A stretch of 64,000 bases of DNA from an uncultured Clostridia bacterium (GCA_937895705.1 CALBKM010000034.1:62001-126000); one strand, 5' to 3'. Positions 41,892 to 50,704 are shown, numbered from the stretch's first letter. Notes: generated from the sequence alone by a model not told the origin. A program made the numbers and translations.

Positions 41892-42041
41892 TTACTTGGT
41901 TTCCTTATGCAGCGTGTGACTCTTACAGAACTTGCAGTACTTCTTGGTTTCCATTCTGTCAGGATGATTTTTCTTTTCCTTCATGGTGTTGTAATTACGC
42001 TGTTTGCACTCAGTGCACGCTAATGTAATTTTTACTCGCAC
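41892..42041 (-). CDS. rpmG: 50S ribosomal protein L33, zinc-binding form
   Basis: This 49-codon gene is easily missed. It starts at GTG 42041, nine bases after GGAGG. The protein begins MRVKITLACTECKQRNYNT and ends YCKFCKSHTLHKETK, with four zinc-binding cysteines in two CxxC pairs (C+ form of L33). It heads the rpmG-secE-nusG-rplK-rplA transcript. Confidence 0.97.
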   Translation of the reverse strand: MRVKITLACTECKQRNYNTMKEKKNHPDRMETKKYCKFCKSHTLHKETK

Positions 42042-42105
42042 GACAATCCACCTCCGTAAATTTTTTTAGCTCTAATGGCTAAGTCTGTTTTTAGGCATAA
42101 AAAAA

Positions 42106-42157
42106 AGACCGCTTCCATAGCTAGTCTAATATAGCATAGAGAAAAGCAGTCTGTCAA
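42106..42157 (-). promoter_or_regulatory. Promoter and early hairpin of the rpmG-secE-nusG transcript
   Basis: TTGACA (42152-42157) and TATATT (42128-42133) on the minus strand are 18 bp apart. Just downstream, AGAC-ta-GCT...AGC-g-GTCT (42106-42127) is followed by eight T bases, a possible weak attenuator right at the transcript start. Confidence 0.7.
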
Positions 42158-42207
42158 GTGTTTTTTTATTTCTTTGGGTTTGGACGCAAAAGTGGGCGGA
42201 ACTCTTC

Positions 42208-42507
42208 CTATATTACGTCCGCATCCCAACGCTTTGGATTCGCCGGACAGGAGTTAGCTTTTACCGCGGCACGGGATTCTACAAAGCAGCCGCACAGTCC
42301 ACACATTGCTTCCGCAAAATACTCACACTTCTTGCACGAGTTAAGACGTTCCTCGTATACTTCCTCCGAGCAACGCAATGACCGGTCCATACTGTCGATA
42401 CGTTCCAGCATCGCTCGGTAGGTTTCTTCCGAAATCCCCTGTCGTTTCATCTCTGTAATAAAGCATTTTCTGCAAAACTTCGGCGGATTATTGTTTGGCT
42501 GTTGCAT
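42208..42507 (-). CDS. DUF6171 family cysteine-rich protein
   Basis: The 99-residue protein has FCRKCF near the N-terminus and a C-terminal cysteine cluster CKKCEYFAEAMCGLCGCFVESRAAVK, ending NSCPANPKRW, the pattern of DUF6171 proteins in Clostridia. It may bind zinc or an iron-sulfur cluster. Function unknown. Its ATG begins one base after the DUF951 stop, so the two are translationally coupled. Confidence 0.8.
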   Translation of the reverse strand: MQQPNNNPPKFCRKCFITEMKRQGISEETYRAMLERIDSMDRSLRCSEEVYEERLNSCKKCEYFAEAMCGLCGCFVESRAAVKANSCPANPKRWDADVI

Positions 42508-42508
42508 C

Positions 42509-42742
42509 CTACACTTCGCCTCCGGACATTTCTCCCTTTAACTGCGCCGGCGTCATGGAAACATCGCCGCGCACAATGCCGCGAATGTTCTTTTCTACCT
42601 GCTGTCTCGGAAGCATCACCTGATGCTCACACCCCATACACTTCATACGAAAGTCCATGCCGACGCGCATGAGTTCCCACTCCTTGCTTCCGCAGGGATG
42701 CGGTTTCTTCATTTTTATAATATCTCCGACCAAAAGGTTCAT
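42509..42742 (-). CDS. DUF951 family protein
   Basis: The 77-residue protein reads VGDIIKMKKPHPCGSKEWEL, then GMDFRMKCMGCEHQVMLPR, the standard DUF951 sequence with conserved CG and CxxC cysteines. Widespread in Firmicutes, often near ychF or mscS, function unknown. AAGGAGAG precedes the ATG. Confidence 0.92.
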   Translation of the reverse strand: MNLLVGDIIKMKKPHPCGSKEWELMRVGMDFRMKCMGCEHQVMLPRQQVEKNIRGIVRGDVSMTPAQLKGEMSGGEV

Positions 42743-42757
42743 AACTACTCTCCTTCC

Positions 42758-43234
42758 TTATTGCGGTGCATGGGACTCTTCAAAAATGTCCGTTGCCTCC
42801 GCCGCAAAGCGTTCTAATTCCGCCTTGTTCCGTTCAAACTTACAATTCTGTGCATAGGATAAAACTTCATTATAGTAGTACTCTTTTTTCTCCGAGCTAC
42901 CGTCCAATCCCTTTTTCTCCGCCCGATGCCACAGTTTCAGATTCTCCAGCGCCACTGCCGCTTCGGCAATTTCCCGATACACCTGAAAATATTCGGTATC
43001 CAATCCGTATCTGCATAATCTTTCGTACAAACGCCCGTAGTCTTTCTCCAGATATTCTCTTTCGCAAAAATTAGCCATACCTGCACCATCCAACTTACGC
43101 TCCGGCTCGTGTTTTACCAACTCCCAGGCCAAGACTCCCAAAAGAACTACACAGGAAACCAGCCCCGCAAGTAAAAACAACTTCATTGTAATACAGAGCT
43201 TCGGATTTTTATCAAACAATCTACTTCTACTCAT
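42758..43234 (-). CDS. Membrane protein, paralogue lacking the zinc ribbon
   Basis: The 158-residue protein has one membrane helix (about 17-38) and a helical outer domain with CEREYLEKDYGRLYERLCRYG. The same pattern (Y..xDYxxLYxxL) occurs in the 43227 and 43990 products, which also have an N-terminal zinc ribbon that is missing here. It overlaps the upstream gene by 8 bp. Function unknown. Confidence 0.75.
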   Translation of the reverse strand: MSRSRLFDKNPKLCITMKLFLLAGLVSCVVLLGVLAWELVKHEPERKLDGAGMANFCEREYLEKDYGRLYERLCRYGLDTEYFQVYREIAEAAVALENLKLWHRAEKKGLDGSSEKKEYYYNEVLSYAQNCKFERNKAELERFAAEATDIFEESHAPQ

Positions 43235-43979
43235 TCCAAGCCCTCCGTTCTCTCAAAGTATCCGCCAATTCGTGGTTGTCCACCTCCGGGTAACAGGAGG
43301 ATATTGTAAAAGGTTCCCATTCTTCATCCGTAATACCGAAGGTCCCGTAGAGAAATGCATAAACCTCTTCCCGGTAATTTGCAATCATTTCCTCATTTTC
43401 CGGGTCCGGCTCCGCATAGATGCCGACCTGCGGACCGCATACATCCGACGCATGTCCCAGCAACAGTTCCAAACAATAATTGTCGTCCGCTACCTTTTCC
43501 TCCTCGGACAAACTCATAAACTGCAACTTTTCCGCCTGAAAATACGCATACTCCCGTGCCAGAATCGCTGCTTGGGAATACTTATACTGCTCTTCACACA
43601 GAAGGTCCTTCCCCGACATATAATTGTACAATCCCAAATAATCCTCCGCCGCATAATAGCTTTCCAGCTTATGATTTATTACCGGATTTCCGCCTTTTTT
43701 ATAAATCTCGTGACCGCTTCCCCACGCAAGGAAAAAAACAACAAAACCGACCGCACATAATCCGATCAGTAAAAAACATATTACAATCAAACGGTTCAAC
43801 AAGCGGTTAACCACATAGGGAGTAACCCGCTCTTTATAGTCTGCCTGCACTTTCTCGTATTCCTTTTCCGCCTCGCTCTTTTCCGCAAACCAAAGCTTTC
43901 CCAAAAGATTGGCGCGACCACAATACGGACAAATCAGTTCCTTCGTCTTATAATTACCGGCACAGCTTTTACATTTCAT
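43227..43979 (-). CDS. Zinc-ribbon membrane protein, paralogue 2
   Basis: The 250-residue protein begins MKCKSCAGNYKTKELICPYCG (zinc ribbon, four Cys), then a charged helix, a membrane helix near 65-88, and an outer helical domain with HKLESYYAAEDYLGLYNYMSG. The domain resembles those at 42758 and 43990. AGGAGGAG precedes the ATG. Probably one operon with both neighbours. Confidence 0.8.
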   Translation of the reverse strand: MKCKSCAGNYKTKELICPYCGRANLLGKLWFAEKSEAEKEYEKVQADYKERVTPYVVNRLLNRLIVICFLLIGLCAVGFVVFFLAWGSGHEIYKKGGNPVINHKLESYYAAEDYLGLYNYMSGKDLLCEEQYKYSQAAILAREYAYFQAEKLQFMSLSEEEKVADDNYCLELLLGHASDVCGPQVGIYAEPDPENEEMIANYREEVYAFLYGTFGITDEEWEPFTISSCYPEVDNHELADTLRERRAWNE

Positions 43980-43989
43980 AGCGCTCCTC

Positions 43990-44724
43990 CTATCGTGCCA
44001 AAAGTTTCTCGGCCAGCTCCGTCAACTCCGGAAGTTCCTCCGTCACCTCAGAAAAATCTCCGAAGTACTCCGCAATCTCCTCCTCCGTAATTCCGGTTGC
44101 CTCTTTCATCATACGGTAAATTTCATTACGGACATACAACATTCCTTGCGATTCTCCGTAACGAAACCCTGCCTCTTCCGCCTGCCAAATCTCATAAAGC
44201 AAATCCTGACTCCTGCTAAGCTCACCGGCCAATTCCTCCGCATCCAGATATTCGGTATCAATATATTCCTTCACATATTCGTAACTATTTTCCTGACTGT
44301 CCAGCCAATGATATACGCGCCATACATTTCTGTACTTTTTAAATTGCTCCCCGTAAGTATCCTCCAGCTCATCCAGGCAAACACTCATCCCTTCATAATC
44401 CCCGGCCGCATAAAAGGCTTCCAGCTTCGCCAGCTTCTTTTCCATCTTTGCCACCGACCGGTCACCGAATATTCGTGAAAGCACAAACACCGCCAACAGC
44501 AACACAAGAAAGCCCGCCGTCGCAAAAAACGCAATCCGGCTGACCTTATGATTTACCTTCTTCGAAATACGTTCCGGACGAGTCTTTAATTCCTCCGCCT
44601 GATCCAAAATGAAATTGACCTCGTCTCTGTGTTCCTCCGCTGCCGCCTCTTCGTTCTCGGTATTACAATACGGACACAACAAAAGCGTGTCATCGATTTC
44701 CGCTCCGCAATTCTTACATATCAT
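43990..44724 (-). CDS. Zinc-ribbon membrane protein, paralogue 1
   Basis: The 244-residue protein starts MICKNCGAEIDDTLLLCPYCN (zinc ribbon), then an acidic coiled-coil-like stretch, a membrane helix near 70-92 and a helical domain with KLEAFYAAGDYEGMSVCLDEL. ATG 44724 follows GGGGAGAG; an upstream in-frame ATG at 44763 lacks one. It is the first of three tandem paralogues and may be followed by decay of the ribbon in the last. Confidence 0.8.
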   Translation of the reverse strand: MICKNCGAEIDDTLLLCPYCNTENEEAAAEEHRDEVNFILDQAEELKTRPERISKKVNHKVSRIAFFATAGFLVLLLAVFVLSRIFGDRSVAKMEKKLAKLEAFYAAGDYEGMSVCLDELEDTYGEQFKKYRNVWRVYHWLDSQENSYEYVKEYIDTEYLDAEELAGELSRSQDLLYEIWQAEEAGFRYGESQGMLYVRNEIYRMMKEATGITEEEIAEYFGDFSEVTEELPELTELAEKLLAR

Positions 44725-44849
44725 TCGTACTCTCCCCTTACTCTGTGCTGTATATACAAGCAAAAAAATGTGCAGGCATCGCTTCCGCTTTGCCTACACA
44801 CAGTGTATCATGATTTTTCTTTTGTCGCAAGAAGATTCTTTAAAGCGGA

Positions 44850-45761
44850 TTACTCAACCAGCCTAAGTTCTTCAAATTCGCTGTAATTCACGCTCATGTC
44901 CCGGTAAATGGCACTCCAACTTCCAAAATCCTTTACCTCAATCAGATACGTTCTTGGCACACCACCCTTGGCCTCCACCATAAATTCCGTCGTACCGTTC
45001 TCTTCGTATTCCTTTTTCCATTCCTCTGGATAAACAACGACATAGGAGTCTCCAATCACTTCATAAACATCGCCGTCCCCGTCCGTATCGGAAAAGTCAT
45101 GCACCGGAATTGCAAGAACCTCCGTCTTCTTCTCCGACTTTAAGTCATCTATAAACCACTGAATTCCCTGCGCACAGGCCCTTTGAAATGCATTCTCGGT
45201 ATCAAGCTGCTCCACGCATCGTTCCAGCTCGGATAAAAATTCTTCGTGTCCGGACTTTCCTTTCCGAAAACGATCCGAGAAACACCTGCTCAGACATTCG
45301 TATAAGCTCCATGCATAGTCCTCTTCCGTATTGCATCGTATAAATGTATTTTGAAATTGATTATACGATGTGGTACCGATTTCAAAATACCATGCAAAAA
45401 TCGGGGCGTCCGACGTGGAACTGATTTCACATATCATTTTGCCGTTTTCGTCTTTTCTTATATTTACTTGACTCCAATCATCCTCCTCTAAGCGCTCTTT
45501 CGATACCGATACCATTTCCGCACCGATTACGACAGACTCGCCCAGTCCGAACAGCTTCCGTACCGCCCCATCCGTAGCCGCATCCACCGCCACGGTCCCG
45601 CCGGCAAGCACCACCAGACCGCACAACACTGCCGTTGCCACCTTCATGGCCTTCGGAAGCATGACACGCTTTCTTTCCTTACTCTGCTCTACCATCTTCT
45701 CCACCAGGGCCACATCCGGTCTTACCTCCTGCATCAATTCTTTATAATCCTGTTCTAACAT
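44850..45761 (-). CDS. Membrane protein paired with the ECF sigma factor (putative anti-sigma)
   Basis: The 303-residue protein has a cytoplasmic N-terminus of about 45 residues, one membrane helix (VATAVLCGLVVLAGGTVAV) and an extracytoplasmic C-terminus of about 230 residues. It begins 13 bp after the sigma gene stop, with GGAGG before ATG 45761, and is therefore in the same operon. This topology and place fit a single-pass anti-sigma factor that senses outside, similar to DUF4179-type proteins, but sequence similarity to a known anti-sigma is not clear. GVPRTYLIEVKDFGSW is near the end. Confidence 0.7.
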   Translation of the reverse strand: MLEQDYKELMQEVRPDVALVEKMVEQSKERKRVMLPKAMKVATAVLCGLVVLAGGTVAVDAATDGAVRKLFGLGESVVIGAEMVSVSKERLEEDDWSQVNIRKDENGKMICEISSTSDAPIFAWYFEIGTTSYNQFQNTFIRCNTEEDYAWSLYECLSRCFSDRFRKGKSGHEEFLSELERCVEQLDTENAFQRACAQGIQWFIDDLKSEKKTEVLAIPVHDFSDTDGDGDVYEVIGDSYVVVYPEEWKKEYEENGTTEFMVEAKGGVPRTYLIEVKDFGSWSAIYRDMSVNYSEFEELRLVE

Positions 45762-45774
45762 AACATTTCCTCCT

Positions 45775-46320
45775 TTACACATGAAGAAGTCCCAACACGA
45801 CCTCCTCTTCCAACTGCGCCTTCAGCTTCTCTCTGGCTCTTGTCAACTGTACCCGCACCGTAGCTTCCTTCCGATGCATCAGTTTTGCAATCTCAGCCGT
45901 CTTTAATCCTTCGAAATAGTACAGATGCAACAACAGCCTTGCATCCGCGGAAAGCTTCTGCAATTCCCGGTAAAGCTCCTTTTTGCCTTCATCCGCAAAG
46001 ATACGCTCCTCCGGTGTTTGAAGACTGCTTTTCTCACCGTTTCCGGGCAAATACGTTTCTGTTTCGGTCTCTATCATCCACTCCCCTGACACTTCCCGTT
46101 TCCTTACCGTGCCTCCGAGAAACTTTCTTGAACAATTCACCGCCACTTTAATAAACCAAGCCTTGGCATGCTCCTCATCCCGAAACTCCGGTGCCTTCTT
46201 TATATAACGAAGAAACACTTCCTGATAAATATCGTCCGCATCTTCCTTTGTCCCGGCCCTTGCAAAAGCAATCCGGTACACCATATCGGAATATGTGCGT
46301 ATTGTATTCTCCGGAGTCAT
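45775..46320 (-). CDS. RNA polymerase sigma factor, ECF subfamily
   Basis: The 181-residue protein has sigma region 2 (YSDMVYRIAFARAGTKEDADDIYQEVFLRYI) and region 4 (ALLLHLYYFEGLKTAEIAKLMHRKEATVRVQLTRAREKL, here beginning ARLLLHL). Region 3 is absent, as in ECF sigma factors. ATG 46320 follows GGGGAGG. A GTAACA-N15-GGTGTTA candidate ECF promoter lies upstream. It pairs with the membrane protein at 44850. Confidence 0.95.
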   Translation of the reverse strand: MTPENTIRTYSDMVYRIAFARAGTKEDADDIYQEVFLRYIKKAPEFRDEEHAKAWFIKVAVNCSRKFLGGTVRKREVSGEWMIETETETYLPGNGEKSSLQTPEERIFADEGKKELYRELQKLSADARLLLHLYYFEGLKTAEIAKLMHRKEATVRVQLTRAREKLKAQLEEEVVLGLLHV

Positions 46321-46386
46321 GAAACCTCCCCCTCTCTGCAACCTCTATGTTCGCGAACAAAACTCGGAAATTCCCAGTTTCACCTA

Positions 46387-46415
46387 TAACACCCTGTAAT
46401 AAAGAAAATGTTACA
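46387..46415 (-). promoter_or_regulatory. Candidate ECF-type autoregulatory promoter
   Basis: On the minus strand TGTAACA is followed 15 bp later by GGTGTTA. This resembles GTAAC-type ECF promoters and lies 65 bp before the sigma gene; the assignment is tentative. Confidence 0.4.
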
Positions 46416-46507
46416 AGAAAATAATGAAAACTTTTATCTGCCCTCGGAACTACTCTCGTCCGGAAGAAAATTTCACATATAAAACTATCGAGGGAGCCGT
46501 TGGCGAA

Positions 46508-46583
46508 GGCCCCTTTTCGGTCTCTTTCACCATTTTGGCAAGGTCGACCGATAAAAAGTCCTCAAAGGGACCGAAAAGGGGCC
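46508..46583. other. Inverted repeat overlapping the histidine-kinase terminator
   Basis: GGCCCCTTTTCGGTC (46508-46522) and GACCGAAAAGGGGCC (46569-46583) are a perfect 15-bp inverted repeat. Its right arm shares GGGGCC and the A-run with the kinase terminator at 46578-46600, so the two structures compete. Confidence 0.6.
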
Positions 46584-46600
46584 GTGTCAAACACGACCCC
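46574..46600 (-). terminator. Terminator after the histidine kinase gene
   Basis: On the minus strand GGGG-T-CGTGT-TTG-ACACG-G-CCCC is followed by TTTT, seven bases after the stop codon. Confidence 0.8.
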
Positions 46601-46606
46601 CGACAT

Positions 46607-48094
46607 TTACATCTTGTAATTTTCTTCCAACTCCGGAAAGGTGAAGGTAATCTCCGTTCCCTTCCCCAGCTCACTCTGAATCTCAATGGTTCCCCCATGC
46701 TTAATGGCAATCTGCTTTGCAATGGCAAGCCCGAGACCGGAGCCCTTCGCATTTTGGCGAAGTCTGGATTTGTAAAACTTCTCAAAAATATACTTCTGGT
46801 CTTCTTCGCTGATTCCGATTCCCTCATCCCGAATGGACACCGTAATCTGCTCATCACAGGTTATCCGGATATACACCACAGAATTTTCCGGAGAAAACTT
46901 TATCGCATTGTCCAGGATTACAAGGAACATCTGGCGCAGGCGGTCGTAATCTCCCAACATCATAATCACCGGCAGCTCTGTATATAAGTCCGCCGTAATA
47001 TTCTTTTCTTTTCCGATGGTTCCGGCAGTCTTTCTCAAATCCTCGAAAATCTGCACCAAATTTACCGGTTCTTTCTCTACCGCAAAATCCGGATTCTGCA
47101 TTTTGGAAAGAAGCAACAGGTCTCCTACCAGACGCTCCATTCCCTGGCATTCACCCAACATACGCTCGTAGGAGTGTTGTATCTTCTCAGGCTTTGTCAC
47201 CACTCCGTCCACCAGACTCTCCGTATACGCACGCATTACCGTAATCGGTGTTCGGAGCTCGTGAGATACATTGGCAAAGAAGTCAAAACGCATCTGTTCC
47301 AGATTTCGTCGTTCGATTTCGTTCTCTTTTAACTTTTCCGACAAAAAGTCCATGGTATGGGCCAACTCGCCGATTTCATCGTTCTGGTCCACATCCGTGG
47401 TCACTTCATAGTTCCCGTCTGCCAATTCCAGCACCGTACGACGAATCTTTAAAATCGGATTGGTCAGCGTACGCACATAAAACAGTGCAGTGACAATCGC
47501 CACGCCCAGTGCAATGGCACCGCTGACGAGAATCAGTCGAAAACTGCTGTCCACCACCGCTTTTTGATTCTCCACACGCATATTCATGATAATACCGCCG
47601 GCCACCTCGCCGTTCACTCCCGTAACCGGCATGCCGATAGTAATCATATCCATCTGATGAACTTCACTGAAGTCGGAACGGGATGTCGGAATATTGTGAA
47701 AAACATTCCCTAAAATATCCCGATAACCGCTCTGATACGTATCTACCTCCTCAAATTCCTCTCTGCTGATTGCCATTTTATTGGTCAGAGGGAACAAGGC
47801 ATCATCATTGGCAATGACCCAAACCTCTACCTGTTCGATTTCTCCCAACATAATCAGGTAATCCTGCCAACCTTCCCAATTCCCTGCCATAAAGAAATCG
47901 GAACAGCGGTTTGCCACACTCTCTGCCTTCGCTTTTGACTGTTCTCTGTAATCCTCCATAATGGTCTTCTCGTACAGACGCATGTAAATCACACCTAAGA
48001 CCACCGCAAAAAGTAACATAATTACGGCAAACCAAAAACCGGTTTTTATAAACAACAACTTATGATATTTTTTCTTTTCTGCCTGCTTACTCAT
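46607..48094 (-). CDS. Two-component sensor histidine kinase
   Basis: The 495-residue protein has two membrane helices (about 12-35 and 190-210) bracketing an extracytoplasmic sensor, a HAMP domain, HisKA with FFANVSHELRTPITVMRAY (phospho-His), and HATPase_c with LDNAIKFSPENSVVYI (N box), IRDEGIGISEE (G1) and GSGLGLAIAKQI (G2). GAGG precedes the ATG. It follows the response regulator at 48131 on the same strand. Sensor ligand unknown; domain order is like PhoR/ResE-type kinases. Confidence 0.97.
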   Translation of the reverse strand: MSKQAEKKKYHKLLFIKTGFWFAVIMLLFAVVLGVIYMRLYEKTIMEDYREQSKAKAESVANRCSDFFMAGNWEGWQDYLIMLGEIEQVEVWVIANDDALFPLTNKMAISREEFEEVDTYQSGYRDILGNVFHNIPTSRSDFSEVHQMDMITIGMPVTGVNGEVAGGIIMNMRVENQKAVVDSSFRLILVSGAIALGVAIVTALFYVRTLTNPILKIRRTVLELADGNYEVTTDVDQNDEIGELAHTMDFLSEKLKENEIERRNLEQMRFDFFANVSHELRTPITVMRAYTESLVDGVVTKPEKIQHSYERMLGECQGMERLVGDLLLLSKMQNPDFAVEKEPVNLVQIFEDLRKTAGTIGKEKNITADLYTELPVIMMLGDYDRLRQMFLVILDNAIKFSPENSVVYIRITCDEQITVSIRDEGIGISEEDQKYIFEKFYKSRLRQNAKGSGLGLAIAKQIAIKHGGTIEIQSELGKGTEITFTFPELEENYKM

Positions 48095-48130
48095 CCGGTC
48101 ACCTCATTGCGGCAACACTTTGGTTCCGCT

Positions 48131-48841
48131 TTATTCGTTATTATCCGTCAGTTCGAATTTATAGCCTACGCCCCATACAGTCGCAATATCCCAACCCGGA
48201 TGTTCCGCCTTGTCTAATTTTGCGCGAAGACGCTTTACATGAGAATCCACCGTTCTTGTGTCTCCCACGTAGTCATACCCCCACAAGCTGTCCAGCAAAT
48301 TGTCTCTGGTGAATACTTTCTTCGGATTGCTGGCAAGGGTCCACATGGTCTCGATTTCCTTTTTGGTCAGGGTAATCCTCTGACCGCCGATATGAAGCGT
48401 ATACTCTTCCAGATTAATTTCCAGGTTTCCTATCTTAAGTATATTTTCGTTCTTTTCGCTGATTTTCTCTCTGTCCGCACGACTCATCCGACGAAGCACC
48501 GCACGAAGTCTCGCCATAACCTCATTCGGAGAAAAGGGTTTTACGATATAGTCGTCCGCCCCGATGTCCAGACCCATGACACGTTCAAAATCCTCTCCTC
48601 TGGCCGTAATCAAAATAACCGGGGTATCCGAAACCGCCCGGATTTTCCGGCACACCTCGTAACCGTCCTCCTTCGGCATCATCACATCCAGCAAAACTGC
48701 CGCCGGTTCATGCAACCGGAACAGACGTAAGGCCTCTTCTCCGTCTGCCGCAACAAGCGGCTCATATCCTTCTTTTCTCACATACGCTTCCAAAACATCC
48801 GTAATATCCGCGTTATCATCCGCAATTAAAATGTACTGCAT
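48131..48841 (-). CDS. OmpR-family response regulator
   Basis: The 236-residue protein has a receiver domain (IADDN acidic pair, LLDVMMPKEDG with the phospho-Asp, VKPFSPNE with Lys) and a C-terminal winged helix (LTKKEIETMWTLASNPKKVFTRDNLLDSLWGYDYVGDTRTVDSHVKRLRAKL). The second in-frame ATG (48841) has the better spacing from GGAGG. It partners the kinase at 46607. Confidence 0.97.
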   Translation of the reverse strand: MQYILIADDNADITDVLEAYVRKEGYEPLVAADGEEALRLFRLHEPAAVLLDVMMPKEDGYEVCRKIRAVSDTPVILITARGEDFERVMGLDIGADDYIVKPFSPNEVMARLRAVLRRMSRADREKISEKNENILKIGNLEINLEEYTLHIGGQRITLTKKEIETMWTLASNPKKVFTRDNLLDSLWGYDYVGDTRTVDSHVKRLRAKLDKAEHPGWDIATVWGVGYKFELTDNNE

Positions 48842-48904
48842 GAACATTCCTCCTTACACATCGGGAAGTTTTCTCCCTTTGTCCTGTAAGTTACCCTCTC
48901 TCCT

Positions 48905-48933
48905 ATTATACTTTTTTTCTTTCCTTAGCACAA
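48905..48933 (-). promoter_or_regulatory. Promoter of the two-component operon
   Basis: On the minus strand TTGTGC and TATAAT are 17 bp apart. Confidence 0.6.
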
Positions 48934-49072
48934 GTCGAATTTCAAAGAATAAGCAGGAAAAATCTTATAAAATTCTTAATAACTGACACCATTCTGACAA
49001 AAAATGCTGTTAGAATGTGGCACAGGATGTGACGCAAGGATTTACGTAGTAATTGATTTGGAGGGCAATGCG

Positions 49073-49813
49073 ATGAAACAGAAACGTTTCACAAAAGGTA
49101 TCATTACCCTTGTCTTTCTGCTTTCTCTCTGCTTCTGCTCCTTGTTTGCCAATGCGACCACCGCATATGCCGGCACAAGGGACCCGAAGCTGAATGTAAA
49201 GACGAAGGCAATTGTAAAAGGTAAGGACTATGCCCTTAAAGTTTATAATTTATCAGAAACACAAACCGTTACGTTTTCCTCCGAGTCCCCGAAGATTGCT
49301 TCCGTGGACGAAGACGGTGTCGTAACCGGTCTTGCCGTTGGTACAACGGTGATTACCGCAGTCGTTGATGACTCAGCTTCCGCCGAACCGGTGAAGCTGC
49401 AGTGTAAGATTACAGTCGGCCCGCCGGCGCTCTTCGTAATGTTTTCCCGGCAATCGGCCGAATTGGAAGTCGGTCAGCGAACTTTGATGTCCTGGATGAT
49501 AGCCCCGTTAAACACGGTGGAACTTCCTAAATTTTCAAGTTCCGACCCACAGGTGGCTTCTGTCAGTACCGGCGGTGTGGTAACCGCAAAGTCCGCAGGT
49601 ACCGCATACATATTTGCGCAAATTGACAACAGTCAGTTCAGCGTCTGCCGTATCACGGTAACCGCTGCCGAGATTGACCCTGTCGATGAAATGTCTTTTG
49701 AACCGGACTCCCGTTCAAAGACTTCCTTTATAGATTTTCTGATTAATTTAAACGCAAATTTTACAAACGGTGATAATACCTCCGAAAATACGGGTGCCGG
49801 TGCGGCACAATAA
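49073..49813 (+). CDS. Secreted protein with two BIG2 Ig-like domains
   Basis: The 246-residue protein has a signal peptide (hydrophobic ITLVFLLSLCFCSLF, then ANATTAYA) and two bacterial Ig-like group 2 domains. One has SESPKIASVDEDGVVTGLAVGTTVITAV, the other SSDPQVASVSTGGVVTAKSAGTAYIFAQI. Such domains bind carbohydrates or pack as surface rods. ATG 49073 is eight bases after GGAGG. There is no anchor motif. A clean terminator follows. Confidence 0.93.
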   Translation: MKQKRFTKGIITLVFLLSLCFCSLFANATTAYAGTRDPKLNVKTKAIVKGKDYALKVYNLSETQTVTFSSESPKIASVDEDGVVTGLAVGTTVITAVVDDSASAEPVKLQCKITVGPPALFVMFSRQSAELEVGQRTLMSWMIAPLNTVELPKFSSSDPQVASVSTGGVVTAKSAGTAYIFAQIDNSQFSVCRITVTAAEIDPVDEMSFEPDSRSKTSFIDFLINLNANFTNGDNTSENTGAGAAQ

Positions 49814-49827
49814 TCTTTGGCACAATG

Positions 49828-49860
49828 AAAGGGCTTCGCAGTATGCGGAGCCCTTTTTTT
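49828..49860 (+). terminator. Terminator after the BIG2 gene
   Basis: AAAGGGCT and AGCCCTTT with an inner CGC/GCG pair form the stem; a T-run follows. Confidence 0.9.
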
Positions 49861-50616
49861 CTAGCCGATTACGTCACTCATGTTGTACATGCCGGCCGGC
49901 TTGCCTGCAAGGAATTTCGCTGCCTGGAGAGCACCGTTTCCGAAGATTGCTTTGGAATATGCGGTGTGTTTGATTTCAATAACCTCGTCGGCTCCCGCAA
50001 AGATTACCTCATGCTCCCCTACGATGGTGCCGCCCCGGACTGCAGAGATACCGATTTCCTTTTTCTCGCGCATCTTGCGTTCTTGGGAACGGTCAAATTT
50101 ATATGCATACTCGTTATTCAACACTTCATTCATGGCATCCGCAATGGCCAGTGCCGTTCCGGACGGAGCATCCACCTTACGGTTATGATGCTTCTCTACG
50201 ATTTCCATATCAAAATCCGCAGCCGCAAATACCTGCGCCGCTGCTGCCACCAGCTTAAGCAGCGTATTTACGCCGAGAGACATGTTAGCGGAACGAAGAA
50301 TCGCCACCTTCTTGGAAGTCTCCTGTACCTGGGCAAATTCCTCTTCGGAAAGTCCGGTGGTACAAAATACCATCGGCATTTTTTTCTCAACGGAAAAAGC
50401 CAGACGCTCGGAAAGCTTCGCCGGAGACGAAAAATCGATGATTACATCCGCCTCTTCCTTACATTCCAAAATACTTTGATAAACCGGATAATCATAATTT
50501 TGCGTCGTAACAAAATCCACGCCGGCAACAATCTTTGCCTGTGTATCTTCTGCAGCCAAATCGGAAATCACACGTCCCATCTTTCCGTTGCAGCCGCACA
50601 TAATAATGCGTACCAT
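49861..50616 (-). CDS. dapB: 4-hydroxy-tetrahydrodipicolinate reductase
   Basis: The 251-residue protein has MVRIIMCGCNGKMGR (NAD(P)H-binding loop), VIDFSSP, and the EIVEKHHNRKVDAPSGTAL active-site segment. It reduces the DapA product in lysine/diaminopimelate synthesis. ATG 50616 follows GGAGG; the open frame has 19 extra codons. It lies 88 bp after dapA and is under the lysine riboswitch. Confidence 0.98.
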   Translation of the reverse strand: MVRIIMCGCNGKMGRVISDLAAEDTQAKIVAGVDFVTTQNYDYPVYQSILECKEEADVIIDFSSPAKLSERLAFSVEKKMPMVFCTTGLSEEEFAQVQETSKKVAILRSANMSLGVNTLLKLVAAAAQVFAAADFDMEIVEKHHNRKVDAPSGTALAIADAMNEVLNNEYAYKFDRSQERKMREKKEIGISAVRGGTIVGEHEVIFAGADEVIEIKHTAYSKAIFGNGALQAAKFLAGKPAGMYNMSDVIG

Positions 50617-50704
50617 AGCATACCTCCTGTATGTAATATAATGTAAACGCCCGGTTTGTCGTTTACCGGACAAACCGGACGCCTCTGTTTTCTGCTATTT
50701 TCCC

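Noticed and set aside
46450..46857. Minus-strand ORF of 135 codons at the kinase end
   Set aside because: Overlaps the kinase in another frame and crosses its terminator; no start signals.
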